From contig NC_087069.1 in NCBI RefSeq assembly GCF_963678635.1, positions 2,680,166-2,740,165 of the forward strand: DNA of 60,000 nucleotides, written 5' to 3'. Shown piece by piece: positions 20,586 through 29,690 of the stretch. Within the stretch, counting starts at the first letter, position 1, and each line of letters starts with the position of its first letter. Both the position numbers and the translations under genes were made by a program. This DNA is from Symsagittifera roscoffensis (lineage: Eukaryota > Xenacoelomorpha > Acoela > Convolutidae). The notes under the pieces were generated by a model, which saw only the letters and a list, made by a program, of their open reading frames with translations, was not told the origin of the DNA and did no database searches.

Positions 20586-21149
20586 TTAGCATATGCTCAG
20601 ATAGTATTTTTTATGTAAGTAAACCTCTATGTCAGTCTCTGAAAATATCACATGCACAAGAGCGTACAACTCTCTCGGGTGTAGCTTCCCTCTATTGGGA
20701 TCATAAACTGGCAACGAGAGAGAGGTCACACCTCTCTCAACCAGGAAATCCCTAAGTCGAGTCAAGGCCAATACCAAGCTCTCCGGATTCACGTGTTGCC
20801 TATCAGTAGCTTTCGTAACCAAAAAACACAAATATTTCCCTGGTATCTGTGATGCAACAGGGGGCAACGCTATCATTCCTCCTACACCAGGCCTCTGTTT
20901 CCACAAAAACTCGATATTCTTGTACTCTCTTTTAAAGTCGGCTGCTAGTGCTGTTTTGAAGCTTACATCCGCCGTTATCGCTATGGCGCACGTGCGTTCC
21001 GTGAGTATGAAATCGCTGTCCGTTATGACGATATTGTTCGAATAGTGGTTCGGTAGATCAAAATACGATTCAAAGATCCGTCCAAAAGGTGGTTTCTTAG
21101 CATTCTCGCCCTCTGTCTCTAGTTCTCCGGTTTCTCTTGCCGATTTCAA
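20586..21149 (-). CDS. Macrodomain (OARD1/TARG1-like) encoded after integrase
   Basis: 187 codons. From about residue 40 it follows the OARD1/TARG1 macrodomain fold order: strand plus ADVSFKTALAADFKREYKNI (in place of MGAGIAV-FK), GKYLCFLVTKA (strand), the helix with ALTRLRDFL, VTSLSLPVYD and the terminal DIEVYLH strand. Macrodomains bind or hydrolyse ADP-ribose. The loop holding the TARG1 catalytic Asp (GCGLD in that family) reads VYDPNRGKL here, and the catalytic Lys is not evident, so the TARG1 chemistry is probably lost or changed. There is no ATG before mid-domain (first Met in VGGMIAL). The frame joins integrase at an A8 run (21150-21157); in Element 2 it is in frame with integrase apart from a TAA. 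I infer an integrase-macrodomain fusion. Confidence 0.85.
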   Translation of the reverse strand: MKSARETGELETEGENAKKPPFGRIFESYFDLPNHYSNNIVITDSDFILTERTCAIAITADVSFKTALAADFKREYKNIEFLWKQRPGVGGMIALPPVASQIPGKYLCFLVTKATDRQHVNPESLVLALTRLRDFLVERGVTSLSLPVYDPNRGKLHPRELYALVHVIFSETDIEVYLHKKYYLSIC

Positions 21150-23859
21150 TTTTTTTTATTATGAGGTTTTCGGTGTGGGTGAGTCCTACCCCCACTCCCC
21201 GGACAAAAATATCCATCGACGTCCCCGTCGATCGCCCAAAGCCTAGGAGACCGAGGTTGGATTGTGGAACACGTAGAGGACCATCTGGGGCGACCCAGTT
21301 GGACTCGGTATTGTCATGACTGATGTATTTGACGCCGTCTCTATCGACGTCCTGAATCGTCAGGATCGTCTCTTTTGGATCTGTCGGCAGATCATGGAGC
21401 CATTCGAGCACGCGCAAGTTTGTTAGTTCTTGCTCATGAGTCTGTTCCGCTTCTGGTTCGAACTCCACTTCCGGTTCTGATCGATCGTCGATCCAATCTT
21501 GATCCATATCGTTCACAAGGTCGATTTCCCTTAGCATCGCCACTTCGTCCAGTCCCACCAGCGAGTCTATGACATCACTCACTACTATCCTGTCTACAAC
21601 GAAGTCCTCGCCATACGGATTGTATTTATTCTGGTTTTTTCCTTTCTTGCTTTGGCGTGTTTCCATGGTGAGAGGAAAGTCAGGCTGTACTCCTTTGTCA
21701 ATTTCGGTTTGTTCCGGGCAATCCCAGTCTTCTTCGGCATAGGGTAGAGTTTCATCGTCCACCTCTACTCGCTCAGTCAACTCGAGATCCAGTGGTAGAT
21801 CGCAATCGTCCACCACCTCATTCCCGTCGTTCTTGTCGCGAGTACCCCTTTCATTCACTTCACAAGCGGGATCCACAATTAAATAGTCTCCCTCTTGCAT
21901 GTCCGCTGGGATGCACCAATCCTCTGACGATGCATTGTGCGGTTTGATATTCTCGTAATGAGCCGCTCTTCCAGTGCTCAGCCGATAAAAACGACCTCCT
22001 TGGTGCACCTCTGTTATCTGAAATGGACCACGCCATTTCTTTAATAGTTTCTTGGTTCCTTTTGGTGGAACCACTTCCTGGAACACCCAGACGTAATCGC
22101 CAACTGAGTAGGCTTTTGCATCGGCTGTCCTTTTATCAAACCTCCTTTTTTGTCTAATTTGCGCCTGTTGCGTGTTCCTCCTGCATAAGTCATTGAGGTC
22201 CTGTTGTCTTCTAATAACGTCCCGCACGTACGTTTGCGGTGCTGTCCTCTTCTCTTCATATTCAGGGTAGAAGAACGTTAACGGGAGTGCTTTTTCGTGA
22301 CCCGTCAGCATCATATGCGGACTTATTCCCGTGGTGGAATGCTCCGTGCTGTTGTAAGCACCCATTACTTGCGGCAAGTGCTTGTCCCAGTCATCCATGT
22401 AGCGTGAGCAGTATACTCTCAACATGGATACCAGTGTGCGATTCTGCCTCTCGACTAGGCCATTCGTTTGCGGGTGATAAGTGGTCGAGTGGGCCTGCGC
22501 TACCTGCGACCTTTTCATTAACTCTTTCGTGAGATCACCTACGAATGCTTTGCCATTGTCCGATTGGAACGTGATGGGGCAGCCATGCCTTGCTATCCAC
22601 ACATTTATCAAATGATCGCATGTTTCTTCTGCCGATGCTGTCATGCAGGGTGCTGCCTCCGCATACTTCGTAAAATGGTCGATCATTACCAGCACCTGAC
22701 TATAGCCCGTTGCTGTCATACAGATTTTCTGATGATCAATTTGCACTACTTCGTTGAAACCCGACGACTCTATTGACTGTAGGGGGAACCTTAGTTTCCT
22801 GGGATCCTTTGCCTGTTGACAAGACAGGCATGCGGCTATCCATTTCTCACAAGCCTTCTTCAATCCCGGCCATTCGAATCGTTTTTGTATCCTGTTATAC
22901 ACTTTCTCCACGCCTTGATGTCCCATCTGATCATGTGAGCGAAAGAGCAATTCGGTCTGGTACAACTGTGGTAACACTATTGAATTGTATTTATAAAGGA
23001 CCTTGTCCTCCTCTTTTCGCTTGCAGGCAACGATTCCGTCCTTATTCAGGTACAACAAGTCGTTTCGCTTCAGGTAGAATTGCTTCAGGATTTTATAGCT
23101 GTCTTCTTCCAAGTCTCCCTTGTCAGGTGCTCCATTCTCAATCCATCTCTTCAGACTGCTCGTCATTCTATCATTTCGTTGAGCCCTTAGGAGATCCGAC
23201 AGCCTGTACCTGGCTTTCAAATACGTCTTCACCACGTTCATCTGCCCACTCATTATCTCCGGAGCATGAGCATCGTCCATCAACTTGACACACCATATCT
23301 TTTTCAAAGGCGTCGCTTCTTGCACAGATGGTTCCAGATTGGTACGGACGACCGTACCATGTGGCAGCAATCTGGTTGGGCGTTTTGAAACTGCTATCAG
23401 CTCGAGCTCGTCTGCGGCATTATCTACCACAGTGCCCTCTTCATCTGAGGTGTATCTGTCCCTGTCTGGATCCTGATGTGTTTCTCGGTCCAGCCCACGC
23501 TGCTTCCAGTCTACCAATAAGGAGTGGATTGCGATCTCTGACATATCGGAGTTGGAAGCTGTTTCAGACGTGTTGTCCCAGGACTGGGGTCTCGAGTCAC
23601 CACTTGAGTCGACTGATTCCTCAACATCATATTCCAAGTTGTCTGAGATGTTTCTTGACTCCCCGGACAAAACTCTGTCCATCGGTCGCTTTGAACCCGA
23701 CTCCCCGGACAAAATTCTGCCCCTAGGTGGTCTAGTCAACCTCTCCCCGGACAAGTCGTCCTGCACGGGCTCAAAGGTGTCTGACTCATCAGAGGAGACG
23801 TCCTTGACTGGCTCGAAGGTGTCAGACTCCCCGGACATTGTCTCGTCCATGGACGACAA
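21097..23859 (-). CDS. Integrase with GPY/F motif and long acidic tail
   Basis: 920 codons; the first ATG is at 23850. It catalyses insertion of the element DNA. After an acidic, SGES-rich N-terminal part of about 280 residues come the HHCC zinc-binding domain (HDQMGHQG near 305, CLSCQQ near 346), the catalytic core (VQIDHQK near 372, SDNG near 432, VERQNR near 468, with exactly 35 residues between the second Asp and the Glu) and the GPY/F module (KLLKKWRGPFQITEV near 605). About 300 further residues, rich in Asp and Glu, end in GTSMDIFVRGVGV and LTHTEN, both conserved in Element 2. The frame is -1 to the upstream Gag-RT frame and overlaps it by 124 bases; Element 2 keeps the same relation. 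Confidence 0.95.
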   Translation of the reverse strand: MSSMDETMSGESDTFEPVKDVSSDESDTFEPVQDDLSGERLTRPPRGRILSGESGSKRPMDRVLSGESRNISDNLEYDVEESVDSSGDSRPQSWDNTSETASNSDMSEIAIHSLLVDWKQRGLDRETHQDPDRDRYTSDEEGTVVDNAADELELIAVSKRPTRLLPHGTVVRTNLEPSVQEATPLKKIWCVKLMDDAHAPEIMSGQMNVVKTYLKARYRLSDLLRAQRNDRMTSSLKRWIENGAPDKGDLEEDSYKILKQFYLKRNDLLYLNKDGIVACKRKEEDKVLYKYNSIVLPQLYQTELLFRSHDQMGHQGVEKVYNRIQKRFEWPGLKKACEKWIAACLSCQQAKDPRKLRFPLQSIESSGFNEVVQIDHQKICMTATGYSQVLVMIDHFTKYAEAAPCMTASAEETCDHLINVWIARHGCPITFQSDNGKAFVGDLTKELMKRSQVAQAHSTTYHPQTNGLVERQNRTLVSMLRVYCSRYMDDWDKHLPQVMGAYNSTEHSTTGISPHMMLTGHEKALPLTFFYPEYEEKRTAPQTYVRDVIRRQQDLNDLCRRNTQQAQIRQKRRFDKRTADAKAYSVGDYVWVFQEVVPPKGTKKLLKKWRGPFQITEVHQGGRFYRLSTGRAAHYENIKPHNASSEDWCIPADMQEGDYLIVDPACEVNERGTRDKNDGNEVVDDCDLPLDLELTERVEVDDETLPYAEEDWDCPEQTEIDKGVQPDFPLTMETRQSKKGKNQNKYNPYGEDFVVDRIVVSDVIDSLVGLDEVAMLREIDLVNDMDQDWIDDRSEPEVEFEPEAEQTHEQELTNLRVLEWLHDLPTDPKETILTIQDVDRDGVKYISHDNTESNWVAPDGPLRVPQSNLGLLGFGRSTGTSMDIFVRGVGVGLTHTENLIIKKIEIGKRNRRTRDRGREC
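21150..21157 (-). other. A8 run at the integrase/macrodomain frame junction
   Basis: Eight A on the sense strand. One A fewer would put the integrase tail and the macrodomain in one frame, as they are in Element 2. A8 runs permit ribosomal or polymerase slippage, but they are also where sequencing indels fall. Confidence 0.6.
21194..21235 (-). promoter_or_regulatory. Internal copy of the PPT signal (central PPT candidate)
   Basis: Sense order: GCGA, stem TCGACG/CGTCGA with loop GGGA (21216-21231), 10 bases, TGTCCGGGGAGT (21194-21205). It copies the architecture next to the 3' LTR although stem bases differ. Here it lies inside the integrase frame, read as FVRGVGV. Its place near the end of integrase recalls the central PPT of lentiviruses. 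Confidence 0.65.
23658..23837 (-). repeat. Four-copy cluster of the TGTCCGGGGAG motif at the RT/IN overlap
   Basis: Copies at 23658-23669, 23700-23711, 23742-23753 and 23826-23837, spaced 42, 42 and 84 bases. They are read as LSGE or MSGE in the integrase frame. Two lie inside the overlap with the upstream frame. The regular 42-base spacing suggests local tandem duplication. Confidence 0.8.
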
Positions 23860-26800
23860 TCTGGGCTTGGCTCGTATTCCTCTTTTGCATCCGTGAAGTG
23901 CACTCTCCTCGTGAAGCTAGATTTCGACCTGATCCTGACTTCCTCAGTAGCTTGGTTTTGATTCGATGTTCCATATTCAGTGAACGAAGTTCTCAACAAT
24001 ACTTCTTTCGGCATCGAGGTCACCAGCTGGTTGACGATCGACCTGCAATCCCGTTCAACACCTCGGCTGCGAATGGACACTGGCCTCTTCTCTGTTCTCT
24101 CGGTGACAGTCAACCTCTGCATGATCTCCATCCATTCACGATCATGCCTATTCACTTCCCTATCCAACAAGTCACGGAGTTTTCCCATGACGTCCGGCGC
24201 CACGTTCACCGTCTTATTCAATAAAGCGATGCTGTTTATACCCAGCCTGGTCAGTTCTTGCTGTACCAAGTTGGATCGGACTAGCAGGTCCAACGGAACG
24301 GGTTCGCCTCTGGCTAAAAGCTTTATCTCCGCGGCCGTCTCCACTGGAAGGTCAGGGTGTCCAGGTATAGGATGTCTTGATTTGTCTAACCACCTAGTAA
24401 GTGGCAGCTTATCGTAGGTTTCTTTGTCCAGAAAGGAAAACCCGTCTTTGATCTCTGATTGGTTAGCCTGCTTCTCCTCGAGGCGCTCATAAAATTCTGT
24501 CTTTTTACTGAGGCTATCTGCGTTCTGGTGCTTGTCACGGGTACGGTGCTCTATGATCATGTGGTATCCATCCAGGCGCACAATCCAACGACCAATATAG
24601 CTTTGGTCCATCGAATAGGTTTTTAGCCAGGCAAGGGCACGATTATCCACACGTAACTTGAAGGGAGCACTCCCCAAGTAGGCCCTGTATTTTTCCACGA
24701 AAGTGATCACCGCAAACATCTCCGCTTTTGGTGCGCCGCACTTCATTTCAGTATCACTCAGGACTTTACTCCCGTAGGCTATCGGACGAAGAACCGTTCT
24801 CCCGTTCCACTCCTGCTCCTGGTGAAGTATGCCCGATATCGCAACCACTGATGCATCCGTGTCCAGCACGAATTTTCCCTTCTCTGTTGGCATGCCGAGG
24901 ACCGGTGCCTCGCAAAGTTCACGCTTGATGTTTTCAAATGAAACTTGTGCCTCATCAGTCCAGGTGAACTTTTTGCCCTTGTTTCTCATCAGCCTCTGCA
25001 TGGGGTATATCTTGTCAGCATACCCCTTGATGAACTCTCGATAATAATTTGCGAATCCCAGAAAACTCATCAGCTGTGTATCTGTTTTAGGTGCCTTCCA
25101 GGTCAACACCGCTTCAACCGCTTCGGGATCTGGTCTCACTCCATGTTTGTCAACCAGGCGGCCCAGATACTTTATGGAATCCCTGAGGATTTCACACTTA
25201 GAGGGTTTGCATTTCAGACCCGCCTGCTTCATGCAAGAAAACACCTCCTCCAACCTTTCTATGTGGTCTTCTAAGGTTGGTGTTGCAATCACGACATCAT
25301 CGACATAACACATAATGAGATTCCCGTATTTCTTAGTGACGCTCGTGAGTGCCTGGGCCATCAGTCGCTGGAATGTGGCCATCGCGTTGCACAATCCGAA
25401 TGGCATCCTCTTCCACTGGAACAGTCCCAGCTCACACGCGAAACCTGTTTTCTCTCGATCTTGCTTTCTGAGTGGCACTTGCCAGAATGCGGAGCCCAAA
25501 TCCAACGTCGTGAAGAACTTAGCGTCTCCCAGCTTGGATAGGCTCTCATCGATGCGGGGAATCGGGTATGCGTCCTTTATAGTCACTGCGTTCAGATAAC
25601 GGAAATCACAACAAAATCTGAGTTGTCCCCCTTTCTTTTTCGCCATGACTACGCCACAAGCCCATGGGGACTTCGACGGCTCAATCATGTCGTACTCCAT
25701 TAACATTTCAATTTCCTTCCTACACGCTTCTGACTTGTTTGGGGTCATTCTTCTCGCCCCTTCCCTATGAGGTACCGAGCCCTCTTCTATCTCAATCTCG
25801 TGCTCTACAAAATTGCAACAACCTATGTCGGCCTTATGTTTCGAAAAAACGTCTGCGTTCCGATTTAGCACCGCCTTGAGCGAATCTAGTTCCTTGTCTG
25901 ATATTTTACCCTTCAGATGTTCTATCTCAGGTAGGACAGGCTTATTCGCTGCTAACTCTGCCTCCGTCGGCCTCTCAGGAAAGTTGGAACAACTAGACAG
26001 CCCATCATCTGTTTCCGACTTCATTGAAAACAATTTCCTAGAAGATTTCAATTCATTTACTCTTTTCATTATACATTCTTGGTTCGCATGCAATGGACAT
26101 TTAGTGACATCAAACTTCTTCAAGTTCTCCACACTCAGAAAGTCTGTGTTCAGAGGCAAAGCGTAGCCAAGTTTCTTTCCCCTCTGTATTGTCACTGTTG
26201 TTGCTTCTGTGTTCAATAACACACTCACACACAGTCCGCTCTGAGTGAGTGAGAAGCTTCTTCCTAAAATAGCCGAGCTTTTACTGTTTGGATTTGGTAC
26301 CAGACACACCTGTCTGTCATTGCTGAGTTCATTCAAGTTCCTCATCCTAAACGTCGCTACTACGGCTTGGTTCGGTTTTAATCTAACTTTTCGATCCAGA
26401 AAAATTGGCACCTTGGCCTGATTAATTAAGATCTTATTAAGGGGTCTTTTTTCATACTTTCTCTCAGGATCCTTGATCTTAATCAATCCGTCATTGAGAT
26501 CGATCGTGACGTCAAAGTTGCGAACGAAATCCCTTCCTAGGATGAACTGGTCGGATTCATCCAAATTCTCTACTACTAGGAAGCTCATCCAAAGATGTCT
26601 TCCTCCGAGCTGCAGTGAGATGATCGGGGTTCGTCCGGCGACATAGATCGCTCCCTGATTGGCAGCTGCCAACCTGATGTTTGTCGGTATGAGATCCGAT
26701 CTTTCGAAACCCATGTCGGTCCAAGTTTTGACTGGCATGACACTAACCACTGCTCCCGTGTCTAGCAGTCCCTTTACTGAAAGTTGTCTGCCTTGCACTT

Positions 26801-29690
26801 CCAGAACGTGTGCGGCCAGATCTGCCTCGCAACCAATATGCACAGCATCTTGTTCGAGCATCGCGTTGTGTCCGACTCGTCTGATCTTCAGCTCCTCTTG
26901 ACCAATGTATATCCGGCCAACCTGATCGTTCGCATCAGTTATGTGAGCTTTCGTGTAGATATTGATGCCATCCACATTCATCAGAATCGGGTAAGGGCCA
27001 TGGACATCGATATAATGTCCATCCACTTTCATCAGCCTCGGACCTCCCGTTGTGAGCAGCGCTCGCACTGCCCTGGAGTCCAGTTTGGGATCCTTCTCCT
27101 TCAGGTAGTCGGCATAGATGTCCAGGTGGATTAGTGTAATCTCGGATGGTTCACTCAAGTTCTTGACCACCTGGTGCCCTGCGACTGAGATGATGGACAT
27201 TATTTTGGTCCCCGCCTTCGTCATGCCGAAAGTCTTGCCAGATATAACGTTCAGTTTTAGTCCCTGTTTCTTGGGCCCCTCTTTGTCTTCTACTTTTGTC
27301 GCTTTACCGAGGACATTAAGACTCTCCCGAAGATCTGTGCTTTCCAGCTCCGACCTTACCCATTGCTCCACTTCTTTCGTGGCAAGGTCCTGTTTGACAT
27401 TCTGCAGCGCTGTCCTTGCCGCCAGGCCGTAATCCACCTTGAGTGGACTAGACGACTCTGCTTCGAGGTTCGAGGCTACCACCTCGTCAGGCCATGTCTT
27501 AACCTTTTTGGTCGCAAAGGTGCTCGGTGTCGTTTCCTTTCTCCGAGATTCAGCCTCGTTCATCAGACGTGCTCGACTGGCCTTGACACCCGAAAGCGCC
27601 TCTTCGTGGCGGGGATGTTTCGCGTCCGCTACTGCGTCCCAAAGATGAGTACAATCCGACTTGAAGTGTCCCTCCAAATTACAGAAGAAACACCTCGGAC
27701 CATATTTCATGATGAGCCCCCTGACGTACTCCTCTTGATCCTCGTCGGTCGCATCGGCGTCCTCGAGAAAGTGGCCTATGGCCTTCATGTTCTGTTTGTA
27801 TGCAGAACACGCAGAAACGTGATGGTCCATCGAACCACAATTCGCGCACGACCTCCTCTTGTCCATGTCATCGCGAGGTTTGTACCAACTGGAATTCGCA
27901 CCAGTGTTTGTCCCGCTATAGTTGCCATAATTGCTGTAACGGTTTTGCGCCCTCGGTTTTATGAGTAAATACTCGCGTGACTTCATACGCAAGTCGTCGG
28001 GCGTGGGTACCTGGTCAAGCGACAGGGTGAAGTGAGTGGCCAACATCGTCTTCAGCTCCTCACTCCTTACTCCATCCATAAACTTCGAAGCAATCGCCAA
28101 GTTTCGCTCGGATATTCTCTCATCCGGGTTGCTTCTCCTCCTGAGCAATTCAAGGTCGTCCAAGAATTTATCTATTGATTCTTCATCTCTCTGACGCCTC
28201 TTCTCGAACTTCACCATGGCCTGGTGCCCTTGTACTCCAGAGCCGAAACGATTCAGCAGGATGTCGAATATCTTGCGAGCGCTGTCTCTCTCATTGGCTC
28301 TTTTCGCCATTACACAATTTAATGCAGTACCCTCCAGGTTGCTTGTCAGCGCGCTGCACTCTTGTTTCTTGGAGAGATTCTCTTCCTCAAAGTGTAACTT
28401 CATCACTTCTATCCAAGTATCAATGCAGCCGTCTGACTCGTCTTTATATGACTTCGGCTTTTTCAGTGTTCTTCTTGACCTCTCTCCTCTCTCGGTTGAC
28501 TTCGAGAGCTTGGTGATGAATGTTTCAAGAGATCTGTTCAGAGGCTCAAACATCGAGGCATACATCGTTGTGTCTTGCGAGACTGTAGTCAGATCTGGTA
28601 CTGAACTGACTTGTGGCACGGTTGGCAATCTTGTCTCCGGGGTGGCATCTGCCTCCGGCGGGACTGGATTCGTCCAGCCAGGCCTCTGCGGGGCTGCCCT
28701 TGGCCGCTCCTTGTTTCTATGTTCGTAGTTCGTTCTCGAGCCTTGCTGGGTTCTGGCACTGTTGCCCGTACCATCTCCAACATTCGCATTGCGTGAGCGT
28801 TCCCTTGAGTTGGAACGCTCCTGCCAACTACTCCCATTCAGGATCGCGTCAAGCTTCCGCATCATCAAGTCAGATTTGGCGTCCAACCTCCTTTCCAGGC
28901 CAGTCATCGTTTGGGCATAGGTATTATCATGATCATTCAACAATCGCTCGATCTCTCTTGTCATCCTAGCCTCTCTTTCCTCTGACTCTTTGTTTGCCTG
29001 TGCCAGGCTCTCCGCCAGGCATTGATCGGTGTTGCGAATCAACTGAGCTTGATCAACCCTCGCCTGCGATTTCACGTGCGTTAGTTCATCTCTCAGATTC
29101 TCTTGACCCTTGTGAGCTCTCTCATCCACCTGATCTATTCTTTTAGTCATGTCCCGTCTCAGTTCATCCAGACCATTCATTACGCCAGCGAACATGTCAC
29201 TTATGTCGCCAGTGGCCCCAAATGACCGGGTTAGTCCCATAGAAGATGAGGTCAACGGCGGCTGCAGCCTGGTGCTTGATGACGCACCGCCTCTTTGCTT
29301 GCTCATCGACGTCATTAATCTGTCGAAGGTTGACGACGCTCCCATCATTATCCCATCTGACATGGGCCTGGTCGGCGAGGTTGATGACGCCTTCCTGCTC
29401 ATATCATTCCTTGGGCACGGTGTGAAGTTCACATCCGGATGGGTTATCTCCGGGTAGTCATCACTGGAAGTCAAACCTACAGTTGGTAGTGACGCCATGC
29501 GTTCGTCGTACAAGGACTTCCAACTCTTCTTGGCCTTCGAACCCGTTTGTTCTCCACTCGGGCTTATACTCGACATCATCGCGTTGTTGCTCTGCTTGGC
29601 CAGAGATGAGTGGGTACTAGCCGAATGTGAGTATTCTCCCCTCCACCTGTGACTCTTGGTCTCCGATTTGGACATTCCCCTGTACAACAC
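23736..29690 (-). CDS. Gag-protease-RT-RNase H polyprotein
   Basis: 1984 codons; 29690 is a GTG and the first ATG is five codons on, so the product may instead arise by -1 frameshifting from ORF1. In order: Ser-rich N-terminus and coiled coil (about 160-290), capsid-like Gag (about 410-590), two CCHC knuckles with exact C-x2-C-x4-H-x4-C spacing (CANCGSMDHHVSAC near 613, CFFCNLEGHFKSDC near 667), aspartic protease (LLDTGAVVSVM near 975), RT (FCCDFRYLN near 1357, MCYVDD near 1460), RNase H (DTDAS near 1608, AEMFAV, RVDNRAL near 1680, NADSLS near 1723) and a linker to about 1984. It makes the particle and copies the RNA. All catalytic motifs are intact. The end overlaps integrase in another frame. 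Confidence 0.95.
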   Translation of the reverse strand: MLYRGMSKSETKSHRWRGEYSHSASTHSSLAKQSNNAMMSSISPSGEQTGSKAKKSWKSLYDERMASLPTVGLTSSDDYPEITHPDVNFTPCPRNDMSRKASSTSPTRPMSDGIMMGASSTFDRLMTSMSKQRGGASSSTRLQPPLTSSSMGLTRSFGATGDISDMFAGVMNGLDELRRDMTKRIDQVDERAHKGQENLRDELTHVKSQARVDQAQLIRNTDQCLAESLAQANKESEEREARMTREIERLLNDHDNTYAQTMTGLERRLDAKSDLMMRKLDAILNGSSWQERSNSRERSRNANVGDGTGNSARTQQGSRTNYEHRNKERPRAAPQRPGWTNPVPPEADATPETRLPTVPQVSSVPDLTTVSQDTTMYASMFEPLNRSLETFITKLSKSTERGERSRRTLKKPKSYKDESDGCIDTWIEVMKLHFEEENLSKKQECSALTSNLEGTALNCVMAKRANERDSARKIFDILLNRFGSGVQGHQAMVKFEKRRQRDEESIDKFLDDLELLRRRSNPDERISERNLAIASKFMDGVRSEELKTMLATHFTLSLDQVPTPDDLRMKSREYLLIKPRAQNRYSNYGNYSGTNTGANSSWYKPRDDMDKRRSCANCGSMDHHVSACSAYKQNMKAIGHFLEDADATDEDQEEYVRGLIMKYGPRCFFCNLEGHFKSDCTHLWDAVADAKHPRHEEALSGVKASRARLMNEAESRRKETTPSTFATKKVKTWPDEVVASNLEAESSSPLKVDYGLAARTALQNVKQDLATKEVEQWVRSELESTDLRESLNVLGKATKVEDKEGPKKQGLKLNVISGKTFGMTKAGTKIMSIISVAGHQVVKNLSEPSEITLIHLDIYADYLKEKDPKLDSRAVRALLTTGGPRLMKVDGHYIDVHGPYPILMNVDGINIYTKAHITDANDQVGRIYIGQEELKIRRVGHNAMLEQDAVHIGCEADLAAHVLEVQGRQLSVKGLLDTGAVVSVMPVKTWTDMGFERSDLIPTNIRLAAANQGAIYVAGRTPIISLQLGGRHLWMSFLVVENLDESDQFILGRDFVRNFDVTIDLNDGLIKIKDPERKYEKRPLNKILINQAKVPIFLDRKVRLKPNQAVVATFRMRNLNELSNDRQVCLVPNPNSKSSAILGRSFSLTQSGLCVSVLLNTEATTVTIQRGKKLGYALPLNTDFLSVENLKKFDVTKCPLHANQECIMKRVNELKSSRKLFSMKSETDDGLSSCSNFPERPTEAELAANKPVLPEIEHLKGKISDKELDSLKAVLNRNADVFSKHKADIGCCNFVEHEIEIEEGSVPHREGARRMTPNKSEACRKEIEMLMEYDMIEPSKSPWACGVVMAKKKGGQLRFCCDFRYLNAVTIKDAYPIPRIDESLSKLGDAKFFTTLDLGSAFWQVPLRKQDREKTGFACELGLFQWKRMPFGLCNAMATFQRLMAQALTSVTKKYGNLIMCYVDDVVIATPTLEDHIERLEEVFSCMKQAGLKCKPSKCEILRDSIKYLGRLVDKHGVRPDPEAVEAVLTWKAPKTDTQLMSFLGFANYYREFIKGYADKIYPMQRLMRNKGKKFTWTDEAQVSFENIKRELCEAPVLGMPTEKGKFVLDTDASVVAISGILHQEQEWNGRTVLRPIAYGSKVLSDTEMKCGAPKAEMFAVITFVEKYRAYLGSAPFKLRVDNRALAWLKTYSMDQSYIGRWIVRLDGYHMIIEHRTRDKHQNADSLSKKTEFYERLEEKQANQSEIKDGFSFLDKETYDKLPLTRWLDKSRHPIPGHPDLPVETAAEIKLLARGEPVPLDLLVRSNLVQQELTRLGINSIALLNKTVNVAPDVMGKLRDLLDREVNRHDREWMEIMQRLTVTERTEKRPVSIRSRGVERDCRSIVNQLVTSMPKEVLLRTSFTEYGTSNQNQATEEVRIRSKSSFTRRVHFTDAKEEYEPSPDCRPWTRQCPGSLTPSSQSRTSPLMSQTPLSPCRTTCPGRG

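Noticed and set aside
22773-23288. Long plus-strand open frames over Elements 1 and 2 (for example 22773-23288, 28216-28728, 17909-18433)
   Set aside because: They are antisense shadows of integrase, Gag and accessory frames, with no domain of their own.
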